Source: Bacillota bacterium (lineage in GTDB: Bacteria; Bacillota; Clostridia; Oscillospirales; Ruminococcaceae). From it: DNA of 64,000 nucleotides. Location of the stretch: contig JAEWXO010000046.1 in the NCBI GenBank assembly GCA_023458875.1, forward strand, positions 1 to 64,000. Reading direction: 5' to 3'. Shown here piece by piece: positions 18,181 to 27,450 of this stretch. The stretch's first letter is position 1, and each line of letters opens with the position of its first letter. The notes under the pieces were generated by a model. It saw only the letters and a program-made list of their open reading frames with translations. It did not search any database and was not told the DNA's origin. The position numbers were made by a program, and so were the translations under genes.

Positions 18181-19038
18181 TTATCTGTAGAATTTTTTAA
18201 ATTCCGTAGGAGTACAATGCTTTACTTCTTTAAAAGCACGGTTAAATGATGTTATGCTTGAAAATCCTGAACGCATAGCTACTTCAGTTATTGATATATC
18301 CGGGTCGAGAAGGAGCGTCTGGGCGGCATTTGTACGTATTTTATTTATATACTGAATATATGACATTTCATTGTATTGTTTAAATATTCTTGAAAAATGA
18401 TACTTACTGTATCCGGCAATATCTGCAAGCTTATCAAGTGTAATATCATACATATAATTTTTTTCTATATACTTGAGCACTGTTCCGAATCGTGTATCGT
18501 ATTCAACAAGCTTTTCAGGAGTGCAGTTAAGTGTATTTTTATGCTGTGACAACTGATTTTCACGTATTTTGGTCAATAGTGAAAGTAGTGAAATATATAT
18601 TTTTAATTCTGAAAGCTCTGATTTTTTAAAGTACTCCTCATATATTCTGAACATAGTTTTCTTGGAATAATTATATACTTCTTCATCTGACCCTGCGTTA
18701 ATAAATGAAATGCCTGACAGTACAGTTGTGACGGAACTGAGTGCAGTATTTTTTCCAAGGACAGAATCATCACACTGAAATATAATCCGTCTTCCTTCAT
18801 GCGGTGATTTAAGCGAGTGCAGCTCCCCGGGTGGCAAAATAATAATATCACGTTCTTTAAGTTCATATACTGTTTCGTTTGCACTTACTGTAAAACCGTT
18901 CTGAAGGGGCATTATTATTTCTACAGCATTGTGCCAGTGAACAGGGTAATCTTCATCATCGTCATTGTCATAAAGAATTATAAAATGATTCTCAGAATAC
19001 TCTACAGTTTCAAAATCTCCGTTCAGATGTTTTATCAA
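18181..19038 (-). CDS. AraC-family regulator with N-terminal cupin domain
   Basis: A ~285-residue regulator. The N-terminal half is a cupin ligand-binding domain (HWHNAVEIIMPL, ERDIIILPPGELH). The C-terminal ~100 residues hold two helix-turn-helix units (LDKLADIAGYSKYHFSRIFK; ITEVAMRSGFSSITSFNRAF) and the ending CTPTEFKKFYR. The start is taken as the TTG at 19038 with GGAGG eight bases before it; the upstream in-frame ATG overlaps that site. It diverges from the DUF4380-GH3-xylA-xylB genes and is probably their sugar-responsive regulator. Confidence 0.88.
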   Translation of the reverse strand: MIKHLNGDFETVEYSENHFIILYDNDDDEDYPVHWHNAVEIIMPLQNGFTVSANETVYELKERDIIILPPGELHSLKSPHEGRRIIFQCDDSVLGKNTALSSVTTVLSGISFINAGSDEEVYNYSKKTMFRIYEEYFKKSELSELKIYISLLSLLTKIRENQLSQHKNTLNCTPEKLVEYDTRFGTVLKYIEKNYMYDITLDKLADIAGYSKYHFSRIFKQYNEMSYIQYINKIRTNAAQTLLLDPDISITEVAMRSGFSSITSFNRAFKEVKHCTPTEFKKFYR

Positions 19039-19187
19039 TGTTATTACCTCCATATAAAAATGATTTAATTATATAATCAAAAATTGCTTGTCATTGATGA
19101 TATTATAGCATATTTAAGTGTTATTTGTAAATAATATTAGTGATTTTGAAAAAAATAAAGCAAATAATGAATATATGACCGCAATTT

Positions 19188-19216
19188 TTGAAAAGCTTTT
19201 TATGATACAATATAAT
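19188..19216 (+). promoter_or_regulatory. Promoter of the GH3-xylAB operon
   Basis: TTGAAA at 19188-19193 is followed after exactly 17 bases by TATAAT at 19211-19216, about 45 bases before the first start codon. It lies in the divergent gap shared with the AraC/cupin regulator, where that regulator would bind. Confidence 0.7.
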
Positions 19217-19260
19217 ATAATACATTATGTAAACATAAAATGTAAATGGGGAGGTCGAAA

Positions 19261-20169
19261 ATGATTGTTGAATGCAATGAATTGAATTACAAAAATTTTG
19301 GAAAATGCATCTTCGTTGATAATAAAATTGTAAAGCTGATTGCAACGCTGGATGTAGGACCAAGAATTATTTTCTTCGGATCAAGTAACGGAGAAAATGT
19401 TCTGTTTGAGGATATTCAGAGAAATTTTGCAGAAGACACCGCTCAATACGGAACATGGTATGCGTATGGCGGACACAGAATCTGGCGTGCACCCGAAGTA
19501 ATGCCTGAAACATATTATCCGGACAATGAAAATGTTGAATATACATTTAACAATAATGTTCTTGAATTGACTCAGAGACAGACACCGTTCGGAAAGAAGT
19601 TCAGTATTGTATGTACCTTCAATGATGACAATACAGTAAAGATAGAAAACAGGATTACTAACTGCCTGGATAAACCACAGAAATTTGCACCATGGTCTGT
19701 TACCGGACTCGCACCGGGTGGAATAGAGATTATACATATGTGCAATGACAATACAGGATTTCTTCCTAACAGAACAATTTCGTTGTGGCCGTATTCAGAT
19801 ATAAATGACAGCCGCTTTAAACTTTTTAATGACATAGCTTTCTTAAAACATGATTCGTCATCTGAGAGAGCTTTTAAAGCAGGATTTAACATTACATGCG
19901 GAGAAGTCAGATATATTATCGGAGAGCAGACATTTACAAAATATTTTGATAAATATGACCAGAATCTTAATTATCCTGATTTTATGTGTAATTTTGAAAC
20001 ATATACAAATAAACATTTTCTTGAATGTGAGCTTATTGGGGACGAACGTGAATATCAGCCTTATCAGACAGCAGTTATTTCTGAGACATGGTCTGTAAGA
20101 CGGTCTTCGACCGACGATCTTGAAAAGATTGATTTTTTTATAAATAAGGGGAATACGTACAATGTATAG
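19261..20169 (+). CDS. DUF4380-like protein, galactose-mutarotase-like fold (function unknown)
   Basis: A ~302-residue protein beginning MIVECNELNYKNFGKC with GPRIIFFG, the pattern of DUF4380 proteins, which resemble aldose-1-epimerases. Conserved-looking features are GGHRIWRAPE and a Trp/His-rich centre. The start is the ATG at 19261 with GGGGAGG upstream; an in-frame ATG 15 bases earlier contains that site. Its 3' end overlaps the GH3 gene by 8 bases, so it is the first gene of the xylose operon. A role in sugar anomer conversion or sensing is a guess from context. Confidence 0.65.
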   Translation: MIVECNELNYKNFGKCIFVDNKIVKLIATLDVGPRIIFFGSSNGENVLFEDIQRNFAEDTAQYGTWYAYGGHRIWRAPEVMPETYYPDNENVEYTFNNNVLELTQRQTPFGKKFSIVCTFNDDNTVKIENRITNCLDKPQKFAPWSVTGLAPGGIEIIHMCNDNTGFLPNRTISLWPYSDINDSRFKLFNDIAFLKHDSSSERAFKAGFNITCGEVRYIIGEQTFTKYFDKYDQNLNYPDFMCNFETYTNKHFLECELIGDEREYQPYQTAVISETWSVRRSSTDDLEKIDFFINKGNTYNV

Positions 20170-22228
20170 ATCTTTTTCAATGCAGAAAAAAGCTGAAGAT
20201 ATCACCGATAAAATGACGGTTGAAGAGCAGGCTGAACAATTAAAATATGATGCACCTGAAAACAACAAAGCGGGATTAAGTGCATATAACTGGTGGAGCG
20301 AAGGACTTCACGGCCTGGCAAGAGCCGGTACTGCAACGATGTTTCCGCAGGCAATAGGACTTGCAGCAATGTTTGATGATGAGCTTCTGTATAAGGTTGC
20401 TGATATTATTTCAACAGAGGCACGTGCAAAATATAACAGATATTCAGCTTATAATGATTATGACATATATAAAGGACTTACTTTATGGTCACCTAACATA
20501 AATATTTTCCGTGATCCGAGATGGGGAAGAGGACAGGAAACATACGGAGAAGATCCTTTTCTTACTTCACAGCTTGGAATAGCATTCGTAAACGGGCTTC
20601 AGGGAAATAAAGATATTCTTAAAACAGCCGCATGTGCAAAGCATTTTGCTGTACACAGCGGACCTGAAGCGTCAAGACATGAATTTAACGCTGTGGTTTC
20701 ACCTAAAGACATGGAAGAAACTTATCTTCCGGCTTTTAAGGCACTTGTAACGGAATCGGACGTTGAAGGTGTAATGGGGGCATATAACAGAGTAAATTCA
20801 GAGCCTGCATGTGCAAATTCATTTCTGATGGATAAGCTTAAAGAATGGGGCTTTGACGGATACTTTGTTTCTGACTGCTGGGCAATAAGAGACTTTCATA
20901 CACATCATGGAGTTACAAAGACAGCACCTGAATCAGCAGCACTTGCATTAAAGGCAGGTTGTGACCTCAATTGCGGAAATACTTATATCCAGCTTCTTAT
21001 TGCATTAAAGGAAAAGCTTATAGACGAAAGCGATATAAGAAATGCATGTATTCATCTTATGAGAACACGTGCACGACTGGGAATGTTTAATGAATCAACT
21101 GAATTTGACACGATACCTTACAGTGTTGTTTCATGTAAAGAGCATAAGGATGTATCGCGCGAATGTGCTGAAAAATCAATGGTTCTTCTTAAGAACAACG
21201 GAATACTTCCGCTTGATGAAAATAAAATTAAAACCATAGGCGTAATCGGACCGAATGCTGACAGCCGTGAAGCACTGGAAGGAAATTATTGCGGAAGAGC
21301 CGACAGATATATTACTTTTCTTGAGGGAATACAGGACAGATTTGATGGACGTGTATTGTATTCTGAAGGATGCCATTTATTTAACGACAGAGTATCTAAT
21401 CTCAGCCTTCCTGATGACAGGATCTCTGAAGCACAGATAGTAGCTGAAAATTCAGACGTAGTTATTCTGTGTGTAGGGTTAAACGCTACTGTTGAAGGAG
21501 AAGAGGGGGATACAGGAAACGAGTTTGCATCCGGTGACAAGATTGATTTAAGACTTCCGGAGTCACAAAGAAAACTTATAAGTACGGTAATAGCCTCAGG
21601 AAAACCGGTGGTAATAGTTAATGCTACGGGCAGCGCAATCAATACTGAAGCAGCATGTGATGCTTTGATACATGCCTGGTATCCGGGACAGTATGGCGGT
21701 GCAGCTCTTGCATCAATTTTATTCGGAGATGTTTCTCCGTCAGGAAAACTTCCGGTTACATTTTATCAGTCAGCTCAGAAGCTTCCGGATTTTACAGATT
21801 ACAGTATGAAAAACCGCACGTACAGATACGCAACTGATAATATCCTTTATCCTTTTGGATATGGACTTACATATTCAAAAATGAAAATTTCAGATTTTAT
21901 ATATGAAAATTATACAGCACGTGTCACTATAGAAAACATAGGGGATAAAGATACTTCTGAGGTTGTACAGTTCTATATAAAGGATTACTCCGAGCATGCA
22001 GTTCCTAATCACAGTCTTTGCGGATTCAAGAGGGTATTCCTTAAAAAAGGGGAATCCAGGGAAGTTTCCGTTCTGATAAATAATTCTGCATTTGAAGTCG
22101 TATATGATGACGGAACAAGAAAAATGTCAGACGGAGAATTCAAGCTGTTTGCCGGAATATCCCAGCCTGATAAATTAAGTGAAGAGCTTACAGGCTCAAA
22201 AGCATTATCAATATCAATTAAACCATAA
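20162..22228 (+). CDS. Glycoside hydrolase family 3 beta-xylosidase/beta-glucosidase
   Basis: A 688-residue GH3 enzyme without signal peptide, hence cytoplasmic, acting on imported oligosaccharides. The first domain has YNWWSEGLHGLARAG, RDPRWGRGQETYGEDP and AKHFAVHSGPE. The nucleophile region is GYFVSDCWAIRDF, with Asp followed by Cys-Trp as in xylan 1,4-beta-xylosidases. The second alpha/beta domain carries the GEEGDTGNE acid/base region, and a fibronectin-like C-terminal domain follows. Position in front of xylose isomerase and xylulokinase supports xylosidase rather than glucosidase. Confidence 0.9.
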   Translation: MYRSFSMQKKAEDITDKMTVEEQAEQLKYDAPENNKAGLSAYNWWSEGLHGLARAGTATMFPQAIGLAAMFDDELLYKVADIISTEARAKYNRYSAYNDYDIYKGLTLWSPNINIFRDPRWGRGQETYGEDPFLTSQLGIAFVNGLQGNKDILKTAACAKHFAVHSGPEASRHEFNAVVSPKDMEETYLPAFKALVTESDVEGVMGAYNRVNSEPACANSFLMDKLKEWGFDGYFVSDCWAIRDFHTHHGVTKTAPESAALALKAGCDLNCGNTYIQLLIALKEKLIDESDIRNACIHLMRTRARLGMFNESTEFDTIPYSVVSCKEHKDVSRECAEKSMVLLKNNGILPLDENKIKTIGVIGPNADSREALEGNYCGRADRYITFLEGIQDRFDGRVLYSEGCHLFNDRVSNLSLPDDRISEAQIVAENSDVVILCVGLNATVEGEEGDTGNEFASGDKIDLRLPESQRKLISTVIASGKPVVIVNATGSAINTEAACDALIHAWYPGQYGGAALASILFGDVSPSGKLPVTFYQSAQKLPDFTDYSMKNRTYRYATDNILYPFGYGLTYSKMKISDFIYENYTARVTIENIGDKDTSEVVQFYIKDYSEHAVPNHSLCGFKRVFLKKGESREVSVLINNSAFEVVYDDGTRKMSDGEFKLFAGISQPDKLSEELTGSKALSISIKP

Positions 22229-22258
22229 AAAATAAATAATTTTAAGGAGTCTTTTACT

Positions 22259-23575
22259 ATGAAAGAATATTTTAAAGGAATAGGTAAAATTCAGTATGAG
22301 GGAAAAGAAAGCCAGAATCCGCTTGCATTTAAGTATTATAATCCTGATGAGATTTTAAACGGCAAGCCAATGCGTGAACATCTTAAATTTGCGCTTTCAT
22401 GGTGGCACACAATGTGCGGCGACGGTACAGATATGTTCGGTGTAGGTACAACAGATAAAAAATGGAGTCAGACTGATCCGATGGAGATTGCAAAATCGAA
22501 AGTAGATGCTGCTTTTGAAATTATGGATAAGCTGTCAATTGATTATTTCTGTTTTCACGACAGAGACATTGCACCTGAGGCCGAAACACTTTCAGATACA
22601 AATAAAAGACTTGATATAATTTCAGATTACATCAAGGAAAACATAGGCGGAAAGAAGCTTTTATGGGGAACTGCAAACTGCTTCAGCAATCCTAGATATA
22701 TGCATGGTGCCGGTACTTCACCGTCTGCAGATGTATTTGCTTTTGCAGCAGCACAAATAAAAAAAGCCATTGAAATAACAGTTAAGCTTGGCGGAAACGG
22801 TTATGTATTCTGGGGTGGAAGAGAAGGATATGAAACTCTTCTCAATACAAATATGAAGCTTGAACAGGACAATATGGCACGCCTTATGAGAATGGCTGTT
22901 GATTATGCACGTTCTATAGGATTTAAGGGTGATTTCTATATCGAGCCTAAGCCAAAGGAGCCAACAAAGCATCAGTATGATTTTGATACTGCAACCGTAA
23001 TTGGTTTCCTCCGTAATTATGGTCTTGACAAGGATTTCAAAATGAATATAGAAGCTAATCATGCAACACTTGCTCAGCATACATTCCAGCATGAGCTCAG
23101 AGTTGCAAGAGAAAACGGTGTTTTTGGTTCTATTGATGCAAATCAGGGTGATCCGCTTCTTGGATGGGATACAGATCAGTTCCCGACAAATATTTATGAT
23201 GCTACATTCTGCATGTATGAGGTAATGAAAGCAGGCGGATTTACAAACGGCGGACTTAACTTTGACTCAAAGGCAAGAAGAGGCTCATTTACTCTGGAAG
23301 ATATATTTAACTGCTATATAGCAGGTATGGATACATTTGCTCTCGGATATAAAGCTGCTGATAAAATAATTAAAGACGGCAGAATTGACAGCTTTATAAA
23401 TGATCGCTATTCATCATGGAACAGCGGTATCGGTGAAGCTGTAATATCAGGAAAAGCAAGCATGGCTGATCTTGAAAAATATGCTCTTGAAATGGGAGAC
23501 GTTGTAGGTTCACTTACAAGCGGAAGCCAGGAAAAGCTTGAATCTATCGTAAACAACATTCTTTTCAGTTTATAA
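22259..23575 (+). CDS. xylA: Xylose isomerase
   Basis: Converts D-xylose to D-xylulose. The 438-residue length and the signatures FCFHDRDIAPE (catalytic His), VFWGGREGYE, IEPKPKEPTKHQYD and NIEANHATLAQHTFQHEL are those of class II xylose isomerases with two divalent metals. ATG behind AAGGAG. It lies 30 bases after GH3 and 18 bases before xylulokinase. Confidence 0.97.
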   Translation: MKEYFKGIGKIQYEGKESQNPLAFKYYNPDEILNGKPMREHLKFALSWWHTMCGDGTDMFGVGTTDKKWSQTDPMEIAKSKVDAAFEIMDKLSIDYFCFHDRDIAPEAETLSDTNKRLDIISDYIKENIGGKKLLWGTANCFSNPRYMHGAGTSPSADVFAFAAAQIKKAIEITVKLGGNGYVFWGGREGYETLLNTNMKLEQDNMARLMRMAVDYARSIGFKGDFYIEPKPKEPTKHQYDFDTATVIGFLRNYGLDKDFKMNIEANHATLAQHTFQHELRVARENGVFGSIDANQGDPLLGWDTDQFPTNIYDATFCMYEVMKAGGFTNGGLNFDSKARRGSFTLEDIFNCYIAGMDTFALGYKAADKIIKDGRIDSFINDRYSSWNSGIGEAVISGKASMADLEKYALEMGDVVGSLTSGSQEKLESIVNNILFSL

Positions 23576-23593
23576 TTTTCCGGAGGATAATTA

Positions 23594-25117
23594 ATGAAAT
23601 ACGTTATAGGTATTGATATCGGTACAAGTGCTACAAAATCTGTACTCTTTGATGAAGCAGGAGAGGTAATCTCTTCTGCTTCAGAAGAATATCCTCTTTA
23701 TCAGGAAAAAAACGGATACGCAGAACAGGAACCGATAGACTGGTATAAAGCAAGCATCAATACAATAAAAGCTATTTTGAATGACAGTGCTATTGATGCA
23801 GAAAATATCGTTGGAATAGGACTGTCAGGACAGATGCATGGTCTTGTAATGCTCGATAAAGACAATTGTGTTATCAGAAAGTCTATAATATGGTGTGATC
23901 AGCGTACAGCTAAAGAATGCAAAGAGATTACAGAACGAGTGGGCGAAAAAAGATTAATTGAAATCACAGCAAATCCTGCATTAACAGGTTTTACAGCTTC
24001 CAAAATACTTTGGGTACGCAACAACGAGCCTGAAAATTATAAAAAATGCTGTCATATACTTTTGCCGAAGGATTATGTACGCTTTATGCTTACCGGTGAA
24101 TATGCAACAGAAGTATCAGATGCATCCGGCATGCAGCTCCTTGATATTCCTGGCAGATGTTGGTCGGATGAAGTGCTTGAAAAACTTGATATAGACAAAT
24201 CATTGCTTGCAAAGGTTTATGAATCACCTGAAATAACAGGCTATATAACAAAAGAAATTGCTGCACTTACCGGTCTTAAAGAGGGGACTCCGGTCGTTGG
24301 CGGAGCCGGTGATAATGCTGCTGCGGCTGTTGGAACAGGTATTGTTTCTGATGGAAAGGCATTTACCACAATAGGAACAAGCGGTGTTGTATTTGCTCAT
24401 ACTTCCGAAATTCAGATAGATCCTGAAGGCCGTGTGCATACTTTTTGCTGTGCGGTTCCGGGCTGTTGGCACATCATGGGTGTTACTCAGGCAGCCGGAC
24501 TGTCATTAAAATGGTTCAGAGATAATTTCTGCTCTGAAGAAATGCAGACAGCACAGCTTATGGATGTAAGTGAATACTATCTTATGGACAAGGAAGCTGA
24601 AACCGTTCCTATAGGTTCAGAAAAACTTTTCTATCTTCCGTATCTGATGGGAGAAAGAACACCTCATCTTGATCCTGATTCCCGCGGTATGTTTTTCGGT
24701 CTTTCAGCCATTCATACAAAGAAGCATCTGCTGAGAGCTGTAATGGAAGGCGTTGCGTATTCATTATGTGACTGCAAAAAAATATGCAGCGATATGGGTA
24801 TTAAAATAGACGAGATGATGGCTTGCGGTGGCGGCGGAACTTCACCGTTATGGCGCAGTATGCTGTCAGATCTGTATAACTGCCCTGTAAAAACAGTTAC
24901 ATGTAAAGAAGGACCTGCACTCGGCGTTGCAATTCTCGCTCTTGTCGGAGCAGGTATTTACAGCAGCGTAGCTGATGCGTGTGAAAAAATTATTAAGACA
25001 AATAAAACACAGTTCCCTGTTGAGGAAAATGTAAAAGAGTACAGTAAATATTATGAGTTATATACAGAACTTTATGGTTCTGTAAAAGAGAATTATAAAA
25101 AGCTTTCAGAATTATAA
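23594..25117 (+). CDS. xylB: Xylulokinase
   Basis: Phosphorylates D-xylulose for entry into the pentose phosphate pathway. A 507-residue FGGY kinase with the first phosphate loop GIDIGTSATKSVLFD, the xylulose-binding GLSGQMHGLVMLD, GAGDNAAAAVGTG and the C-terminal ACGGGGTSPLWRSM. Final gene of the operon; a dispersed two-hairpin repeat lies in the gap after it. Confidence 0.97.
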   Translation: MKYVIGIDIGTSATKSVLFDEAGEVISSASEEYPLYQEKNGYAEQEPIDWYKASINTIKAILNDSAIDAENIVGIGLSGQMHGLVMLDKDNCVIRKSIIWCDQRTAKECKEITERVGEKRLIEITANPALTGFTASKILWVRNNEPENYKKCCHILLPKDYVRFMLTGEYATEVSDASGMQLLDIPGRCWSDEVLEKLDIDKSLLAKVYESPEITGYITKEIAALTGLKEGTPVVGGAGDNAAAAVGTGIVSDGKAFTTIGTSGVVFAHTSEIQIDPEGRVHTFCCAVPGCWHIMGVTQAAGLSLKWFRDNFCSEEMQTAQLMDVSEYYLMDKEAETVPIGSEKLFYLPYLMGERTPHLDPDSRGMFFGLSAIHTKKHLLRAVMEGVAYSLCDCKKICSDMGIKIDEMMACGGGGTSPLWRSMLSDLYNCPVKTVTCKEGPALGVAILALVGAGIYSSVADACEKIIKTNKTQFPVEENVKEYSKYYELYTELYGSVKENYKKLSEL

Positions 25118-25167
25118 ATTTATTGTATGATTTATGTTTAATGCATAATTTACTATTCAGTTGTGCC

Positions 25168-25245
25168 TTAAAGTGATGCGGATATATAAGCAAAGTCCAG
25201 GCGGCCGCAAAGTCTGGTCGACTCGTGACGAGTCGAAATCGCAGA
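25168..25245 (+). repeat. Dispersed two-hairpin repeat, copy 3 (best structured)
   Basis: It begins AAAGTGATG...ATATATAAGC and continues AAAGTCCAGGC. Stem one is CCAGGC (25197-25202) with GTCTGG (25212-25217), including one G-T. Stem two is a perfect eight-pair hairpin, TCGACTCG-TGA-CGAGTCGA (25218-25236). Compared with copy 2, bases on both sides of the stems have changed while pairing is kept or improved. Confidence 0.75.
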
Positions 25246-25345
25246 ATAATTTATACGAAACAGTAAATAAATAGTTTGTATAATGTTCATAATCATGATA
25301 TAATTATCTTCAGTAATAAACTGAGGAGGTCTGTATCAGATAATT

Positions 25346-26269
25346 ATGAATAAAGAGAAGCTGCTTTCAAAAAATATCATAGTATGCCTGCTCGCAATGA
25401 TTTGCTGCATACTATGGGGAAGTGCATTTCCGTGTGTTAAGATTGGCTATAAAATGCTCGGTATTACGGTAGACAATACTGCAGATCAGATATTGTTTGC
25501 CGGATATCGCTTTTCATTAGCCGGATTGTCAGTAATAATAGCAGGAAGCATTGTAAAGAAAAAAATACTTGTTCCAAAGGCAAATGAAATACCTAAAGTC
25601 ATGTTATTAAGTGCATTTCAGACTATAATACAATATTTACTTTTCTATATCGGACTTGCCAACACTACAGGAGTGAAGGCATCTGTTATTATAGGCTCAA
25701 ATGTATTTATTGCAGTTATTGTTTCAAGCCTGATTTTTCATCTTGAAAAAATTAAAATTAACAAAGCAATAGGATGCATTATCGGATTTGCGGGAATTAT
25801 TATCATTAATCTCAGTGATGGAGCGTATGATATGAATATACGTCTGACCGGTGAAGGATTTATGTTTATTTCTACGTTTTCTTATGCATTTTCATCGGTT
25901 CTGATGAAAAAATATTCAAAGTCCGCGGATCCTGTTATGATGAGTGGATGGCAATTCCTTTTTGGCGGCACTGTTATGTCACTTATGGGTATAATATCAG
26001 GCGGTAAAGTTGTTATTGATTCAGCAAATGAGTGGGGAATGCTTTTCTATTTAGCATTTATATCAGCTGTTGCATACAGTCTTTGGGCAATTCTATTAAA
26101 ATATAATCCTGTTTCAAAGGTTGCTGTATATGGTTTTATGAATCCTGTAATAGGTGTAATTCCCTCAGCTCTGTTACTCAACGAAGGACAGCAGGCATTC
26201 GGATTAAATGGAATTATTTCCTTGGTTCTTGTATGCGCAGGCATCTGTGTTGTGAATTTAAGACAATAA
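25346..26269 (+). CDS. DMT-superfamily (EamA) transporter
   Basis: A 307-residue protein with ten predicted membrane helices in two EamA repeats, beginning MICCILWGSAFPCVKIGYKM, with ACCGSAFP-like signature and the second repeat ending GIISLVLVCAGICVVN. Family members export amino acids or related metabolites. It is 23 bases before an asparaginase gene, so an amino-acid-linked role is possible but unproven. Confidence 0.85.
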   Translation: MNKEKLLSKNIIVCLLAMICCILWGSAFPCVKIGYKMLGITVDNTADQILFAGYRFSLAGLSVIIAGSIVKKKILVPKANEIPKVMLLSAFQTIIQYLLFYIGLANTTGVKASVIIGSNVFIAVIVSSLIFHLEKIKINKAIGCIIGFAGIIIINLSDGAYDMNIRLTGEGFMFISTFSYAFSSVLMKKYSKSADPVMMSGWQFLFGGTVMSLMGIISGGKVVIDSANEWGMLFYLAFISAVAYSLWAILLKYNPVSKVAVYGFMNPVIGVIPSALLLNEGQQAFGLNGIISLVLVCAGICVVNLRQ

Positions 26270-26292
26270 TACTTTGAGCGGAGATATAATCT

Positions 26293-27312
26293 ATGAAAAA
26301 AATACTTGTAATACTCACAGGCGGTACAATAGGAAGCAAAAACGATAATACTTCTATAAATACCGATAAAGCCTCAGCTTATAATCTTATTAACCTTTAT
26401 TATAATAAATATGGCAGTGAAGATTTATTTGAAGTCATACAGCCCTTGAATATCCTCAGTGAAAATATGAATTTAAATTATCTGAGTGTTTTTTGTGAAG
26501 CAATATCAGATGTTGATATGAATATGTATAAAGGTATTATTATAACACATGGTTCAGACACTCTTTCATATACATCTGCACTGATAGGAATGATTTATAA
26601 TTCTACAGATATTCCTATTGTAATTACAGCAAGTAATTACACTCTTACTGATAAAAGAAGCAATGGTCTGGAAAATTTCAGGAGCTGTGTCACTTTTATA
26701 AACAATACTGAAACAGCAGGTATATTTGTTATATATCAGGATAACAATAAAATAAATAATATATATATATCCACACGATTGAAGGAAGCAGATCCGTATT
26801 CTGATCAGTTTTCAGCATTCGGAAATGGCTTGTATGGTTATATAAACGAAAATAAAATTACGGTTAATAATCCGGATTTTGCAGGTAAAAATCAGAATAA
26901 AATATCATTTGAAAATCCCTTGATGTTTCAGAATGATATTTTATTAATAAGACCATATCCGGGTTTAAATTATAAAAATATTGATCTTGGTAATAAACCT
27001 GCGGCTGTTTTGCATTATCTGTATCATTCGGCAACAGGAAGTAATGAAAACGGTCAGTATTCCCTTATTGAATTTATAGACAGATGTCATATGCATGGCA
27101 TTGATGTATACACCGCGTCATACAAAGATCTTACATCAACTATGTACGATACTGCAAAATGTATTGTAGATGCAGGTGCTGTACCTATGATAAATATTTC
27201 ATGTGAAGCTGCATACATGAAACTTATTTTAGCTTATAATCAGAAACAATATAAACATTCTTATCTGATAAATCAGAATATTTATTATGAACATGGCAGC
27301 TCATTAATATGA
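26293..27312 (+). CDS. Asparaginase
   Basis: A 339-residue L-asparaginase-family amidohydrolase. The nucleophile Thr lies in ILTGGTIGSK at the N-terminus, and the second active-site motif is IITHGSDTLSYT. No signal peptide, so cytoplasmic. ATG after GAGCGGAG. Probably co-transcribed with the DMT exporter before it; a strong terminator follows. Confidence 0.85.
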   Translation: MKKILVILTGGTIGSKNDNTSINTDKASAYNLINLYYNKYGSEDLFEVIQPLNILSENMNLNYLSVFCEAISDVDMNMYKGIIITHGSDTLSYTSALIGMIYNSTDIPIVITASNYTLTDKRSNGLENFRSCVTFINNTETAGIFVIYQDNNKINNIYISTRLKEADPYSDQFSAFGNGLYGYINENKITVNNPDFAGKNQNKISFENPLMFQNDILLIRPYPGLNYKNIDLGNKPAAVLHYLYHSATGSNENGQYSLIEFIDRCHMHGIDVYTASYKDLTSTMYDTAKCIVDAGAVPMINISCEAAYMKLILAYNQKQYKHSYLINQNIYYEHGSSLI

Positions 27313-27395
27313 TATTTTCAAATTATATACTTCAAAAACTTTCATCCGATTTCATTTTTATTGAAAGAGGAGATCGCAGAAGAAATTTTGTGATC

Positions 27396-27439
27396 AAAAA
27401 AAGATTGCGTGATTTTTATTAGTCACGCAATCTTTTTTT
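27396..27439. terminator. Bidirectional terminator between asparaginase and murF
   Basis: Seventeen consecutive base pairs (27396-27412 with 27423-27439) with A-run and T-run on the two sides; it serves both convergent transcripts. Confidence 0.93.
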
Positions 27440-27450
27440 AATTTTAATCA

